A stretch of DNA of 64,000 nt from Nereocystis luetkeana (Eukaryota > Sar > Phaeophyceae > Laminariales > Laminariaceae). Each line of letters opens with the position of its first letter. The stretch's first letter is position 1. The notes under the pieces were generated by a model. The model ran no database searches. It was not told the DNA's origin and saw only the letters and a list, made by a program, of their open reading frames with translations. The translations under genes and the position numbers were made by a program. The stretch is taken from contig JARUPZ010000006.1 of the NCBI GenBank assembly GCA_031213475.1, forward strand, positions 248,001 to 312,000, in the 5' to 3' direction. Positions 30,847 through 42,864 of the stretch are shown piece by piece.

Positions 30847-33800
30847 CTGTACACGAAACAATCCCCGAAAAACGAAGGGCAGGAAGAAAAGTCCGCACGT
30901 TGGAGTATAGGTCAGTTCACGGTGGATCCACGACTTTGTTAGTTCTGAACATGCAAACTACAACGGAAAATAAGTCGGGGAGTATTTTCGGATATCTACC
31001 TGGTAAAAGTGTTTTTCACGTCAGAATTAAGAGCCGTAGCGTGAGCCGTGCATGCCATGTATATGTCATGGCGCTGATACACGGGGGAGAGGGGAGGGAA
31101 ATCAGGCGAGCCCTAAAGGGAAACGAAGGCGGGTTGACTCTGTGCCAAGAACTAGGCCCTGCTTGATCCTTGGAATGGTACAGTAGCACACCTCCCACAA
31201 TGAATCACAATTACGAAGGCACGAGAGGGAAAAAAACATTTATTTCGTCAGCAGACAGCTTCGTTGGTGGGCGTGGTACCTAGGCACATAAGATGCCTAT
31301 TACTTTGCCAAATGTGTTCCCTATGACCGTACAGTCCATGTTGCGAATCATCATCGCGGCTACTTGCTTTCCTGTATCGGCGGGGAAGACAGCACTGCGG
31401 TCGTTGTTGTCGTGAACGGTTTACGAGTATCTGGTATCTATTTGTTTTATGTTTGTTACTCGACGACGTGCATTCAGCATGAGCCACAATGTCGAATCCC
31501 TCATACCCTAAGCATTACAAGCAAGAAAGAAAACCCCTAGGAAAAACGAAAAGAGGAAAGTTTATGAGAGATGCTAGATACTGCTCACCGTTGCCAATAT
31601 AACATAACATTTCATATGTTTGCACCGAAGAACTAAGGGCAAAATTACTACCAGGTAACAAATTTTGCCCCAAAGATCGATTGTCATCAACGTAAAACAC
31701 AAAGACATACTGACGTATGAACATATTTCATGCCCCCCGTTGAAAAATGGTACATTCCCTTCTCTGCCGCTGCTATTATATGGTGATGATTCGACAAGAG
31801 AACCTCATAATTGGCACGCCCCCGGGCTCCCATCGTTCAACTCAGTTAGAGCCCCTATTTCATTTGCCGGACACCCATAATACATAGAACAGTAGGTACG
31901 TTAGAGCCACTATTCCATTTGCCGTGCATCCATACTACGTAGAACAGTAGGTACGTAGATTCGAGCGTACCCGTGGCGGTTACCGCAGCTCACCTCTGTG
32001 CATGTAGCAACGTGGTACATGGCGGCAATGTTATTAGAAAACGCCGGCCAAGGATAGCGAGCTGTATACATCTCGATCATCGTGGCTCCTAAGCTCCACA
32101 CGTCGGCGCTGCGGCCATGGCCTGTTTGTTTGACCATCTCAGGTGCCATCCATGGCACGGATCCTCTCATGGTCTGCAGGCTTTCGTCGAAGCTCTGAAA
32201 AAAAAAAAACATTTCACAAATAAATGCATCAAAATGACGTGTGCCTTTCAAAACGCGGCGACAACATCAACATTTACCAAACACCAAACGGAGGTGTGCT
32301 TCCAATTGAGGCAACAACCTTTCACCCAAACGCCAAACGACATCGTGCTTCAGAAAACGCGTCAACAACATTTCACAGAAATGTCAAAACGAGAAATGCT
32401 CAGAACACGGCAACAGCATTCCAATGAGCAGGGGGTCCGACGTGCGAGCCAAGGGCGCATAACCCGGCAGACATCGTTGAGAAGGTGTTGACTGTATAGC
32501 ATGAGGCGGCACGAAAGAAATACCAGCAGCAACGCCGTGAGGATCATGCTAGGGTGGTTCCAGATGACGCAATGCCGTGTATATAGCAGCAACACATGCG
32601 ACCGAGTGGAACTAAAGCGTGGGGACGACGGGCAGTGCTGCCCGACGCAGAACGGGGCGCCTTGAGTATCTTCGAGCCCACGAACACTACTGTCGGTGCC
32701 AGTGCCGTTCCTACAAGGCAAAATCCGACACCAACCAACATCGCTTCGAAGCAACTCCGCTGTGCACCATCAAAGTCTAGCGCATGCATGAAGGGTGGGT
32801 CGCCTCATGTTTTTGTGGGCAGCTACTTTGATTTGAAGAGCTCCGAAGGGTGGGCGGCACTGTTCCGAAAAAACACGCAGCTCTTGACATCCGCAGACAA
32901 CGCTGAGAGTGTACCTAGCCGTAGGTTTCGAGCTGTAGGGGTAAGAGAAGACTAATTGTAGGTAATGCGTGCGTACTCTATGGTGGGGACATAAGTATGT
33001 GCGAGGTAACGCCTAGATTATACGAGACCCCTCACTTGACAAGATCTATTCTGATATTAATAGTACGACACAAAAAAGTAATTTTGATAAGAGATAAAAG
33101 TGCACCCCAATAAACGATCCCGAAGCCTGCTGTAGTGCTGTCGCAGGTATATCACGAAGAATGCTGTAATCACACAAGTATTCCTAATGCTATTGGCTTC
33201 AGAAGCCCGGTCAGTCACAACCATTGCTTGGCAAAAATCAACGCTACTCCTATTATAGCACGCCGCCAATCGACACCGCGTCAGCAGTAAGAGTGCCGAA
33301 GTCGACAGGAGTGAAAACGTGAGTCACGAACCGAAGCCAGAGGGGGGAGAGACCGTCTGATCGACGGTCTCAAGTCAGAGTGCGAACAAGCAGGTGGGAA
33401 AATGCTATGACCACAAGCATAGACGTTATACGTGCTGTGCACCATTTTCTCGCCGCGGAACCCGAACAACAGGCCTAGCAGGCACAACGACATGGGTGGA
33501 TTGAGTGCTTCCGAAGCACCACCACATGCAGGAATCTCCTTAGGCAAGGCAAGGCTCCTGGCGGAGGCGGCGGCGAGTCAGTGAGACGCCACTCTAGACA
33601 ACAAGTCGGTGAAAAAAACTCGTAGAGTGCTGTTGTGCCAATCGCTACCACAGTATGGTACGACGATCCTCACCGGCGTCCTTGCTCCCTGAAACTGCTT
33701 CGAGCACCCGAAGTCTGCAAGCTTAGCGATGCCCTGCGGAACTCGAAAAAAGAGGGGGTAAGCGTACGTTGGACAATACGGGGAATGGTAACCGCTGCGG

Positions 33801-36800
33801 CATTTCCCGTCGCACCGGTGGCTGGCTATCAAGAAACCCAGCAGCCACTGGTGTAGGTAGGATAATATATTTCATGTTATCACAAGAGAATTGAGACCCT
33901 GAACCCAATACGCGATAAAAACGAAGGCACGTATATACCGGGGCGGGGGAAGGGCGGCATCTGTGGCGGCGGCTGGTTACATTGTCCAGAACGCCGCTGA
34001 GGGTGAACCTTCCTACTGTATACTACAATAGTACTCGAACAACACGAGTGGAGCCGAAAATTAAAAAGCGATCAAAACCGCGAAACCAATCTGCGCTACG
34101 GTTGAAACACTGCCTACTGTTGTAGCACTGAATCTGTCTACGACAACCGGCTCATGCAATGTTACTTTTACCAGGATTAGTGACCGCGAGAGATACACCA
34201 TTTGTTTTGTTGCTGTTTTTCAGTCCCACTAGTTCAGCTAAAAGCAGGGCCGGGGCCATAAAGTTGGACCCATTTATTTCACTTGCCCCGGCTCATGCCA
34301 GACGTTTTCTCTCTCGTGAAGGGCTCCTACCTATCTCCGCTTCGCGGTGCAAATTTGATTGCGTTTGATGTGGGTGCTTTTCGAGCTGTATTTTTCAGGT
34401 GCGCGTCCTACTGTGGGAGGAGCGTACATCCTTCCCGACAAAAGAAGCATACAGAGATGAAGATCAGGACCAGGGGGCGCGCATCACAAAGGCATCAGGG
34501 CGACCAGCACTCCGATCAACTGACGAGTACTTGAACTGTTTTAGTACTTCTCTCCGGGTGCTTGCCTGCTCCGTGACGAGGACGTTGGCGCCTTTGATGT
34601 CCCGGTGGATAATACCCTTGTCGTGAAGATAGCACATCCCAAGCAAAATCTGCACGACGCAGGTGCAAACGAGCGTAGCGTCCTCCGTTCAGCAAGGTTT
34701 AGCTATCCCCCTTGGGATTGGAGAGTGGAAACACAATTCGGTTACCAGGGCTCTTAATGGGTCATGTCCCGACCCACGGGTCGGGTCAGCAAGTTTTGAA
34801 ATCCCACAGGTTGGGCCGGGTCGATTTGGGTCGGGTCGGGCCACCCTTACCCGACCAGGCCCGCCCCGACTCGACCCGTGAAAAGCCCTGATTATAAGTA
34901 ACGGTTGCAGGATCGGCCACACAAAACAGCTCATGAATACTATCAATAGATTAATAGTCCGTTGGGGCAGGAGATAGGGGATATGTCCGAACTGCGACAT
35001 GGTGTACACAGGGAGATGTACATACATACGACACGTGCGCCGCATGCTGATACGTGTACTGCTGTGCGCTCTTCCTATTAATAGACTACAAAGGAAACCG
35101 CAGTTCACTGTTCGCATTTTTTGTAGGTGTACATAGGGTCTCAAAAAGGTAATATGAAGCTGCGATGAACAAAAACAGCTGTACACACCCGAGCAACACT
35201 GCAAAACGTTTTGTTCGATTTTCTTTGTGAGCAGAAACCTGCTGGCCCAGAGAACGCGCTGGCCACCTCACACACGCTCGGATTCAGCTCACCTGGTGGA
35301 CGAAACGTCTGACCAAGTCATCCCGAAACACTCCGAATTGCTGCAGCATGCTGGCGATCGAGCCACCCGGGACATATTCTAGGAAGATGTAAAGATGTCG
35401 CAGGCCTCGGTCTGTTCCACAGTATCGCACAATGTGCCTGGGCCGGAGACAGAAGAATACAGCAGTCTTGGTCAAAAAGTAAGGTCAGGCTACAACAGCA
35501 GTACATCGCCCGAAATGTGGTGGGCTGAGACAGAGACTCTTGTGCCTCCAAGAGCAACAACCGTGGCTGAGAGCGAGTTCAACATAGCTCTTGAAACCGG
35601 GTGTCACACAGCACACAGCTCACGTTTACCAACCCGCCGGAGGGTCGAAAAACAAATTAATAAAATGCTTCGATATGTGAACGCTGGGGTCAAGAATATT
35701 TGGATAAACCCTCAGATGGCGAACAGCAAAAGTATACCAGGTTAGAAAAATATGTAGCGCTTATTTCAACACTTGGATACGATACGTGTTAAATGACCCG
35801 GGTGGCCATATGTCAACGGTAGTAATGTTCGGCATTGTAGCGCCTAATACGTTACCTGTGGTTAAGATCCTTCATGAGGTCTATCTCCGTTTCAAGAGTG
35901 TTCATCTCTTCCTTGCTGCCGTGCGCAAGCTCGATCTGCTTCACTGCAAAAAGCTCCCCGGTAGACTCGTTCAGCCCTTTGAACACCTGCTTGCGGGAAA
36001 ATGTTGGCAGTTTGTCAAGGACAGAGGGCAACACTACCGTGGGGCTAAGAGACAAACACATCTTAGGTATGGGTGTGTGTCGACCTCACGCATGATCGTC
36101 TTACCCCCTTACGAACTGTACCCTAGTTTTTGGGGACAACACGCTTGGATTTAGAACGGGATGACTACATGAAGTCCCTAGAGGGTTAAGCCGCGACAGA
36201 ATGATTGCAAAATAGAAACGACGTCGACTTGGAGTACGAGTCGTATTGTTGGATGTACCCGGCGCGTTTCGAGCAAACACATGCGGCAGCTGCAGCAGCT
36301 ATCGCAGAAGAAGGTCCTGAAACCCTCGCGGAAGAGCAGCGCATTCAACCGAAGAACATTCCTTAAAATCGCCAGACCGACCGAATCTCAAACTATTGCG
36401 CCTCGATAACAGTAGTTCTTTCTAGAAGAGCGCACCAAGACCCTACGTTGACCGATCCCACCTGCAAAGTTTGAGCTCTCCTCGCCCACAGCCCTCACTA
36501 TTTGTCTAAAAAAAGCGCGAGCTCTACTTGCCCACCTCCCTCGTTCCTTCCCACCCTCCCTCTTTTCTTCGCGTCTAAGCTGTACCTACAAATTTCCGCG
36601 CTCTTGGCCCAAAATCCCCCTGCATTGGACGAAAACATTGTAAATATCATACCAGCTCCCCACTTCCCTCCCTCGCTCCCTCCCTCCATTCGTCCCTCCA
36701 TATCCTCCTTCCCCCCCCCTCCCTCTCTACTTCACAGCAGAGTCTACGACCTCAATGCTCGTGCTCTCCTCCAAACAGCTCCCCGCATTGAGCGTAAAGA

Positions 36801-39800
36801 CTGGCTTCGTACCAGCTGCACCCTTCCTTCCCTTTCTCCTTCCCTTTCTCCCCCCCTCTCTCCATCCCCAGCCCCCCCCTCTCCCTCTCTCCTTCATGTC
36901 AAAGCCGTTCACCCAAACGGCTGTGCCCTCCTCGCAACAGCCCCTCGCATTGAGCGTAAACGATGACCTGATACTTGCTACCTCCCTCGCTCCCTCCCTC
37001 CCTCCGTCCCCCCTCCCCCCCCCCCCCCCCCCTCCCTCCCTCCCTCCCTCCTTCCCTCCCTCCCTCCCCCCCTCCCTCCCTCCGTTATTTCCTGTAACAC
37101 CCTGCCTAGCGCACCTTGCCGAACGAGCCCATCCCTATTTGCTCCCCCCTCTTCCAGAGGATGTGGTGACGCTGATTCCTGGAGACGCACGTGTGGAACT
37201 CCTTATCAGCCGCCCACTGGCTATCTTCGCCGTACGACTCCGACACCGCGCTCATCTTACTCCAGCGAGGCCGTGCCCCAGAGTCCGATTCTTCGGAAAG
37301 GTCCTCGGAAACGTCCACGGAAAGCCGCTCAGGGTGGTCTGTAGAAGTCTCCTCAGGCCAAGCTTGGCTCCCAGGGGCGGTTTCCGACGCATCCTCGTTA
37401 ATGTATAAGATCTGGTTGGTGGCATCGGTTTTGTTTTCAGGCAACGGTCCGTCGGGGTGATGGCGAAGTGATAGGATACCATGTAGGTTTTGTTTATTTG
37501 GCGTTTTTCATCTGCCAAGATATATTTTTGCGCTCCAAAATAACACTTATACCAATATTTATGTTACGTCTCGATGGAGTTCAGGAGTGTCTTCAAGTTA
37601 CGCGAAACAAACCAAATACCAGGCATCAAGAGCGACACAGGCACGGCCTGAAAGTATCGCACTACAAAGCTCATATAAATATATATATATATATATATAA
37701 TATATATATATATATATTATATATATATACCCTGCCGTGCATGCGCTGATGGCCGCTTACCTCGGCATCATCAGAGGATTTTTTCATCGTTCCCCCTGAG
37801 CACACGTCTCCATCCTTCGGACCAGCCTTCAAGCCATGGCGAAGGTTTGGAGCGCCCCCATGTCTGCTGAGGGGAGAACAAAGCAAAGCAAGAATGAACG
37901 GTATGCAGGCGCTTCCGGGGGGTGTCATCGCCCCTGCTATCGTATACGTATCTCATCGATTCCCACATGCGAGGTAGTCATACGCCCGCGGTGGCTACGA
38001 GATAGGTAAAGAGGGTGGGTGTGCTACTGTAGACAAATCATGCACGACGGCTGGCCGGCTGCATAATGAAATAATTCAGAGCTACACTTCGCATCGGTAG
38101 CTGGTTAGGCAAGAGGAGACGGTCATTATTCTGCGGCATTATCTTACCCTCGAGTCCAGGAGTATCGGAGTCCAGCTCCAGACGCGTGATACGATAGAGG
38201 TAGCACATTTTGGGGGTTTTTTACGAACAACGGACCTCCATAAGCCAAAATCGTCATACCATTAATAAATGATTTTGTTGTATACATCGGGTTGCACTTT
38301 CTTTTTTATTGGAATCAGGTTTTGGTCGACTTAGTAGTGACTTACTAATAGTAAATAGTTCCTCAAGCCAAGAGCCTCAGAAAACTAATGGTACCCCTCT
38401 ACTGTAGCATGCGCCTCGACGCGTGCAAACTTAGCCGAACGCGACGACTTTAGAATAATCGTGATGCAGAGCGTCTGGCCTCTTCCGTTCATACCTCGCG
38501 GTGTGGTGCTGACCCTCGGCCACGGAAACCAGCGGGGGGGTGCGAACGGCAGACACTATCTGGAGGTTCCCACACCGAGCCGCAGCCCCGCGACTCCCGC
38601 CACTCCCGTGACTCCGGCTGACAGCAGGTATCATGCTGTCATCGCTACTCGTGCTGCTGCCAGCATCTCTCCGCCGTCTTTCTTCCTTCGCCTCTCCTGA
38701 CCACATCATCGGATCGCCCCCAGCACGCAAAGCGGAAGGAGAACGATTGCTGTGCGGCGGCGGGCTCGCCTTCAATCCGCGCAGGCGACCAAGGTCTGCT
38801 CCATTTCCTGATCTAGACTCGTGGCGGCGGGACGCTTCAGCGCGGGGGCGTGTGTCGATACGCGCCGCTGTAGGCAATAAACGGGGAGAAAGCACGGGTG
38901 GGGATTGCCGTCTCCGAGGGGGCCTACCCCTGCCAAGAACAAGAGCAGGTGATGGCGTGGTACCGTCGCTTGTCTCGTCAAGGTCACCTTCGCGAACCTT
39001 GAATTCTTCGGCTAAAGACGCAGGGGTTGAAACGTCTCTTGTGGCTATAAGACCGTTATGGGGTATGCGAGGTTCTCCAAGACCACCATCAAGGTCCAAC
39101 GGCCATTCTTCCTTTCGCGGGCGACTTGTCGCTAGCTTCGGAACGCCGGCGAGACCTGTGTAGGCCCGGCTGGGCGGGGGGGAAGGCCGACGCCCGGTCA
39201 TGGTCGCTTCTTCAAAGGGCGCCGTCGTGCTCGTCGTGCTCATGGCTTGAAGCGATATTCGACCGGAGAAACCTCGATTTTCATGAGCGCCAACGCCGTC
39301 CTTTACATCCGCACGCGGAAAGTACGCAACAAGCCCGGCGTGAGGAAAGCCTTCCATGGGAGGGGGGGGGAGCGCCGCTTCGACCCCCCTCCGCGGCCCC
39401 GCGGTTGCCGAGGGGACCCCCTCCGACTTTTTCCAGAGTCCAAACTCAAACGAAACCCCTGCGTTAGGTACCTCACCGGGGAGCCCCGTTGCGACGTGAG
39501 ATGTTCCGGAAAAGAGGCTTTTTAGGATACAGTCGTTTCGCCGGACGAGGAGGGATCCACCCGGAGAGCTGAACGCGACGACGGTACCTGCTGTGTCGCG
39601 GGACGGGGCCGGGAGGTCGATTCCACCGCTCTCGCTGCCCTCCCTATCCCTGTCATGCCCACCCTGTCCTCGGCACGCGCGTGGGTCCACTAGAACATCA
39701 CAGGTCCTTGATTTCGGGGCTGCCTGTTCGGGTACATCATTTGTTTTGTTTGCTGTGGATATGGCAAGGTCGACGCTCTGCCGGTCCTTCGTCGTGTTTC

Positions 39801-42800
39801 CGTTCCATGAGGCCTGGAAAGGATGTGCCTGATCGTTGTGGCCGCTAACATTGTCGCGTTCCGCATCCCGCTGGGGTGGTTGCTTGTTGCCATGGCTACC
39901 CTCGAAACCTGCTGCTGCTACTGTTGAAGAAATTTTCTCTTCCGTGGCCGCTGTTTCGCCGAGGCCCAAGGGAAGATCCCGCCTTCGACATCCTAGGTCG
40001 TTGCTCATCCGTGTTCGACGGCCTCCGTCCGATACGTGGCCTTCGGAACATTTCCTGCTCTCGCGATAACGTTACCATCCACGTACGGGGGAAGCACACT
40101 CGATATCATGCATGGCTGTCGTCGTATGATCACAGACCCTCGCATCCCTACAATGCAGGGACGGGGCACATTTGGATTGTCACCGAAGAGGCAGACAGTG
40201 CTTGCATCAAACACGAAGCGCCGTGAGGTGTTCGGCGAGCTGCATGACGGGCGAGATGCATCCAACCAAGAACCACTTGTGAGGCGAACTTGCACTTGGA
40301 TGATAGCGTCAATGAGTTGATTTTTTTCCCGGGGTGGTCAGTTCCAAAGACTGCTATGGGGGTACAATGCAACTGCCTCGTGGGTGACCTACCACACCTA
40401 CGTGATGCGATAATTCCCTTGTGCAGAGCAAAGGCTCTCCACCCCGCACTAATGATTTAACTCGATCGCCGGCTATAACCAACCTCCAAAAAACAAAAAC
40501 GGTATCCTGGTTGTCTAGCTCATGTAGTGAGCGGCACGTTTTACAGGGCCGTTGCCAACTGACGCTAGTCCAACCTATATAGAATACACGGGGGGACCCA
40601 GAACCAGACTAGGAAAACCCACGCAAAACCTATACTGTGTACGAACTGTATGCACCAGATAACAGGTCAGGCTGGCCGGAGGCAATCACGCTTGAAACCA
40701 AACAGGCAACGGTTTTTGGGACCCCGAGGTAGATTGGTCGGCAAGTTGAACTGATTGCGACCAGGAGTAAGATTTTCTCAAGGCTCAGATTACAGCATTT
40801 CACGCCTACACGCCATTTAGCTGGTTCGACAAGTGGGGGAAAGCGGTGAGTCGGGCCTTTTCAGTGCTATTATCTAAGCAAAGCTCCGCGCACAACATGC
40901 CCCTTCGCACCTGCTATTCCGTCTGCTTGAACTCCCTTGGGGCACGTTCGACTTCCCCCCAAAATGCGAGTTTTTCTTGTAAATCTTGGGAGCATCGGCA
41001 TTCTCCGCGGCGACGTGCCTTGGCTCAGACACGCCTGACACGCTGTCACCGCCATGTTCTCCCTGTTCTTGGAACGCGGTCTGTCTGGCACTCAGCACCA
41101 CCCCCAACCCCCCCGCTGCTGTAGCACGCACGCCGGTCCGAACCCCGACGAAGCCTTTCCCCTGCCCGCCGCGGCCTGCATCTTTCAGCACTATTGTGGG
41201 AGGCTGGAGGACACCCAAGAGGGGAGCTGGAGCACCGTCCGAATCTCCGCTGCCGCTTCGGAAGAGGTTCGTGTAAACCTCGCTCTCTGTGTGCCCGGGC
41301 CGACCCCCTTGGTCCGCGTCTGAGGTACCACGCAGAGGAGGAGAGCGCCGGGGGAACCGCACGCGGTCGATGGCGGAAGAGAGCGTCGGCGACGCTGAAG
41401 CCCGACGGAGACTTGGCGCCGCGGGGGTTTTTCCAAGCGGCGGCGGAGAGTGCGCCCCTCCTCCCGGCCTACGCTCGCTGTCATTCCGATAAGGAGCGTC
41501 CATCTGCGAGGTGAAGTATGTCAGGGAAGATCCCCGGCGAAGGCGAGGGGCGGCGGTTGCCCGCGACGGCCCAGTGATGTGCGCCGCAGAGCTGCTGCTG
41601 CAAAAGGGGCTCCAGCTGATGCTCCTAGCTATACTCAAGTCAGGACCCGCAGTTGGGTGGGACGACAACGACGGCTCTCCTTCCCTAAGGCCTCGCTGGT
41701 CGTGCATGGAGGAGGGTTGGGTTTCTGGGGAAGAGCCTTCCGGTAAAGCGACACCCCTGCCTGGAACTGTAGGCCCCATGAGCGCGTCGTCTGACCCCGA
41801 GGAGGAGGATACCATTGCCGCTATAGCCGCCGCTGCCGCCGCTGCCGCATCCGGCCCGGTCGCACTCGCCCCCACCGATCGAATTTGACCACCACCACCA
41901 GCACGGGCGTTCCTTTTATCTTGCGGGCAATGGAGGCGCCTCCTAAGCTTGTGAGAGAAGCTCGAGGAGGAGGAGGAGGAGGACGGCAACGCCAAAGAAG
42001 GGTTGCATGAGGCGCGTGCAAGGGCGGTCGCGCCAGAGGAGTAAAGTGGTTTCAATGGGCGTCGCTTTTCCCTGTGCGGGGAGAGCGACCACGAGGTCGA
42101 CTCTCCCTGAGCACTTACCATGCTCGAAGCAACCACCACATCACCTTCGACCGTCCCCAGGGTAGTTCCGCTCATTGCGGTGTGTGCCCCTGTAGGGTAG
42201 GGATAGTCGGCCTTGGGAAGAGAGGAAGGCTGGCCTGAGCAAACGATCTTCGACAAGAGTTCTCCCTGGTCTGCCCTGGTCGCGGTGGTCGGTTTCGGTT
42301 TAACTAAATCCCCGGGAGACGGTGTGGGGGTGACGGCGGCGACCCCCGCGTAGCAAACTTCGCCTCCGAGGTAGGGGCTCGGGGAGGTGGAGAACGGCGC
42401 GAGGATCTGAGTGTTCGCGGTATGTGGGTGCGCTGCTCGACTCACGATTTCCGGCAGCTGCGTGAAGAGGACACGAAGGAAGCGAACCGCACGGCGTTGA
42501 ACTAGATGAGACAAGAAGAAATTTCGTGAGAAGGTTTAAGGAATCTCCAAGCTTGATAATTAATTAGAGCTACAACCCTAACGCTCCACGTAAAGAAGAG
42601 AGTCATACCGAGAGAGAGCAAAGTGGTGTCCCTGGTCCCTGGTGGTGCGAAAATAATGTACCGCGTTTTAGGGCCGCACTTGGCATGATGAATGTACCGG
42701 TGAGCCTGTCGCGTGCGGAGTAGGCGAGAGCGTTTCAAGTGGCACCCATATTTCACGCACGTACCGTCTCTTGAACCCACGAAGGATCCTGCGACCGAAA

Positions 42801-42864
42801 GACGTTCGGGTTTTTTAAGTGAACTGTACTGTAAATCTTGACGAGTTCGCTGAAGCACAGATCG
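30736..42864 (-). CDS. STE11/MEKK-type MAP kinase kinase kinase (first and last exons not located)
   Basis: Encodes a MAP3K that would phosphorylate MAP2Ks in the cytoplasm. Eleven minus-strand exons keep phase for about 1,463 codons. The first ~1,200 residues, mostly from two giant exons, are Ser/Pro/Gly/Arg rich and without a recognised domain. The kinase is C-terminal. Its motifs are [15 protein letters not shown] (P-loop), FAVKQI (Lys), [13 protein letters not shown] (alpha-C), [10 protein letters not shown] (hinge), [14 protein letters not shown] (catalytic loop), KLADFGCSK, and [11 protein letters not shown] with [13 protein letters not shown]. These are the hallmarks of the MEKK/ANP group, and all catalytic residues are present. 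The domain ends at ASELLQHP, where a good GTGAGT donor shows that at least one more exon follows; I could not find it. One intron appears to be GC-AG. It is divergent from the AP-1 mu gene. Confidence 0.9.
31994..32194 (-). CDS. MAP3K exon e10 (activation segment, APE)
   Basis: Sixty-seven codons: [39 protein letters not shown] and [16 protein letters not shown]. The acceptor TTTTTTCAG| and donor GAG|GTGAGC are strong. Confidence 0.94.
33115..33285. repeat. Dispersed repeat family D copy
   Basis: Carries cctaatgctattggcttcag, ggtcagtcacaaccattg and acgctactcctattatagca, then cgccgccaa. It is in a MAP3K intron. Confidence 0.55.
33674..33733 (-). CDS. MAP3K exon e9 (DFG)
   Basis: Twenty codons, [20 protein letters not shown], with acceptor CCGCAG| and donor CCG|GTGAGG. 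Phase 0 at both ends. Confidence 0.92.
34566..34649 (-). CDS. MAP3K exon e8 (HRD catalytic loop; GC donor)
   Basis: Encodes [20 protein letters not shown] then ANVLVTEQ. The acceptor is GTGCAG|. The donor that restores the family spacing to DFG is GAGCAG|GCAAGC, a GC-AG intron. A GT donor six codons on would insert ASTRRE. Confidence 0.88.
34746..34890. mobile_element. hAT-like MITE, 145 bp
   Basis: Ends are imperfect inverted repeats: cagggctcttaatgggtc on the left, and on the right the reverse complement of cagggcttttcacgggtc. The interior is made of gggtcggg/cccgaccc blocks. CAGGG termini are typical of hAT elements. No clear 8-bp target duplication is seen. It lies in the MAP3K intron between e7 and e8. 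Confidence 0.75.
35293..35437 (-). CDS. MAP3K exon e7 (hinge)
   Basis: Encodes [20 protein letters not shown] then [15 protein letters not shown] and RRFVHQ. The acceptor is GCCCAG| and the donor CAG|GTGAGC. Confidence 0.93.
35856..35986 (-). CDS. MAP3K exon e6 (catalytic Lys, alpha-C)
   Basis: Encodes [20 protein letters not shown] and [16 protein letters not shown]. The acceptor is AAGCAG| and the donor CACAG|GTAACG. Confidence 0.93.
36500..37088. repeat. Pyrimidine-rich (CCCT)n tract in a MAP3K intron
   Basis: Runs of CCTCCCTCC and a C15 block near 37,015-37,031 on the plus strand. The transcribed RNA is therefore purine-rich with many GGG runs (G-quadruplex potential). Three degenerate units contain ...cattgagcgtaaa-type segments. 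The open frames here are artefacts of the repeat. Confidence 0.85.
37115..37411 (-). CDS. MAP3K exon e5 (acidic linker and P-loop)
   Basis: Ninety-nine codons. An acidic stretch ([15 protein letters not shown]) is followed by [19 protein letters not shown], the kinase glycine loop. The donor is AAG|GTGCGC and the acceptor CAACCAG|. Confidence 0.88.
37678..37728. repeat. (AT)n microsatellite
   Basis: About 50 bp of near-pure AT/TA close to the donor of MAP3K exon e4. Confidence 0.92.
37761..37866 (-). CDS. MAP3K exon e4
   Basis: Thirty-five codons, [15 protein letters not shown]...KKSSDDAE, between acceptor CCCCTCAG| and donor GAG|GTAAGC. Both are strong splice sites, and the phase fits e3 and e5. 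Confidence 0.75.
38495..40054 (-). CDS. MAP3K exon e3 (giant N-terminal exon)
   Basis: An open frame of 520 codons, Ser/Pro/Arg/Gly rich, between acceptor GAGCAG| and donor GCGAG|GTATGA. The two left-over bases join e4. An in-frame TAA lies just upstream of the acceptor, supporting a splice there. Confidence 0.75.
40911..42501 (-). CDS. MAP3K exon e2 (giant N-terminal exon)
   Basis: An open frame of about 530 codons between the strong acceptor CATCTAG| (pyrimidine tract) and donor AGCAG|GTGCGA. Composition is Ser/Gly/Pro/Ala rich, with runs of Ser and Ala. The phase at the 3' end matches e3. High GC, unlike the surrounding introns. Confidence 0.72.
42761..42864 (-). CDS. MAP3K exon e1 (tentative 5' exon)
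   Basis: A 34-codon segment including [15 protein letters not shown] and DPSWVQETV. The donor C|GTGCGT leaves one base that joins e2 to read [19 protein letters not shown], a natural helix. The acceptor is GACCAG|. The exon with the start codon would be further upstream. Confidence 0.45.

Noticed and set aside
36502-37408. Pro/Ser/Leu-rich plus-strand ORFs
   Set aside because: Produced by the CCCT-rich tract and the antisense of exon e5.
38461-41888. Plus-strand open frames of 80-180 codons across 38.5-41.9 kb
   Set aside because: They are antisense shadows of the two giant GC-rich MAP3K exons, whose minus frames are longer and have phase-matched splice sites.
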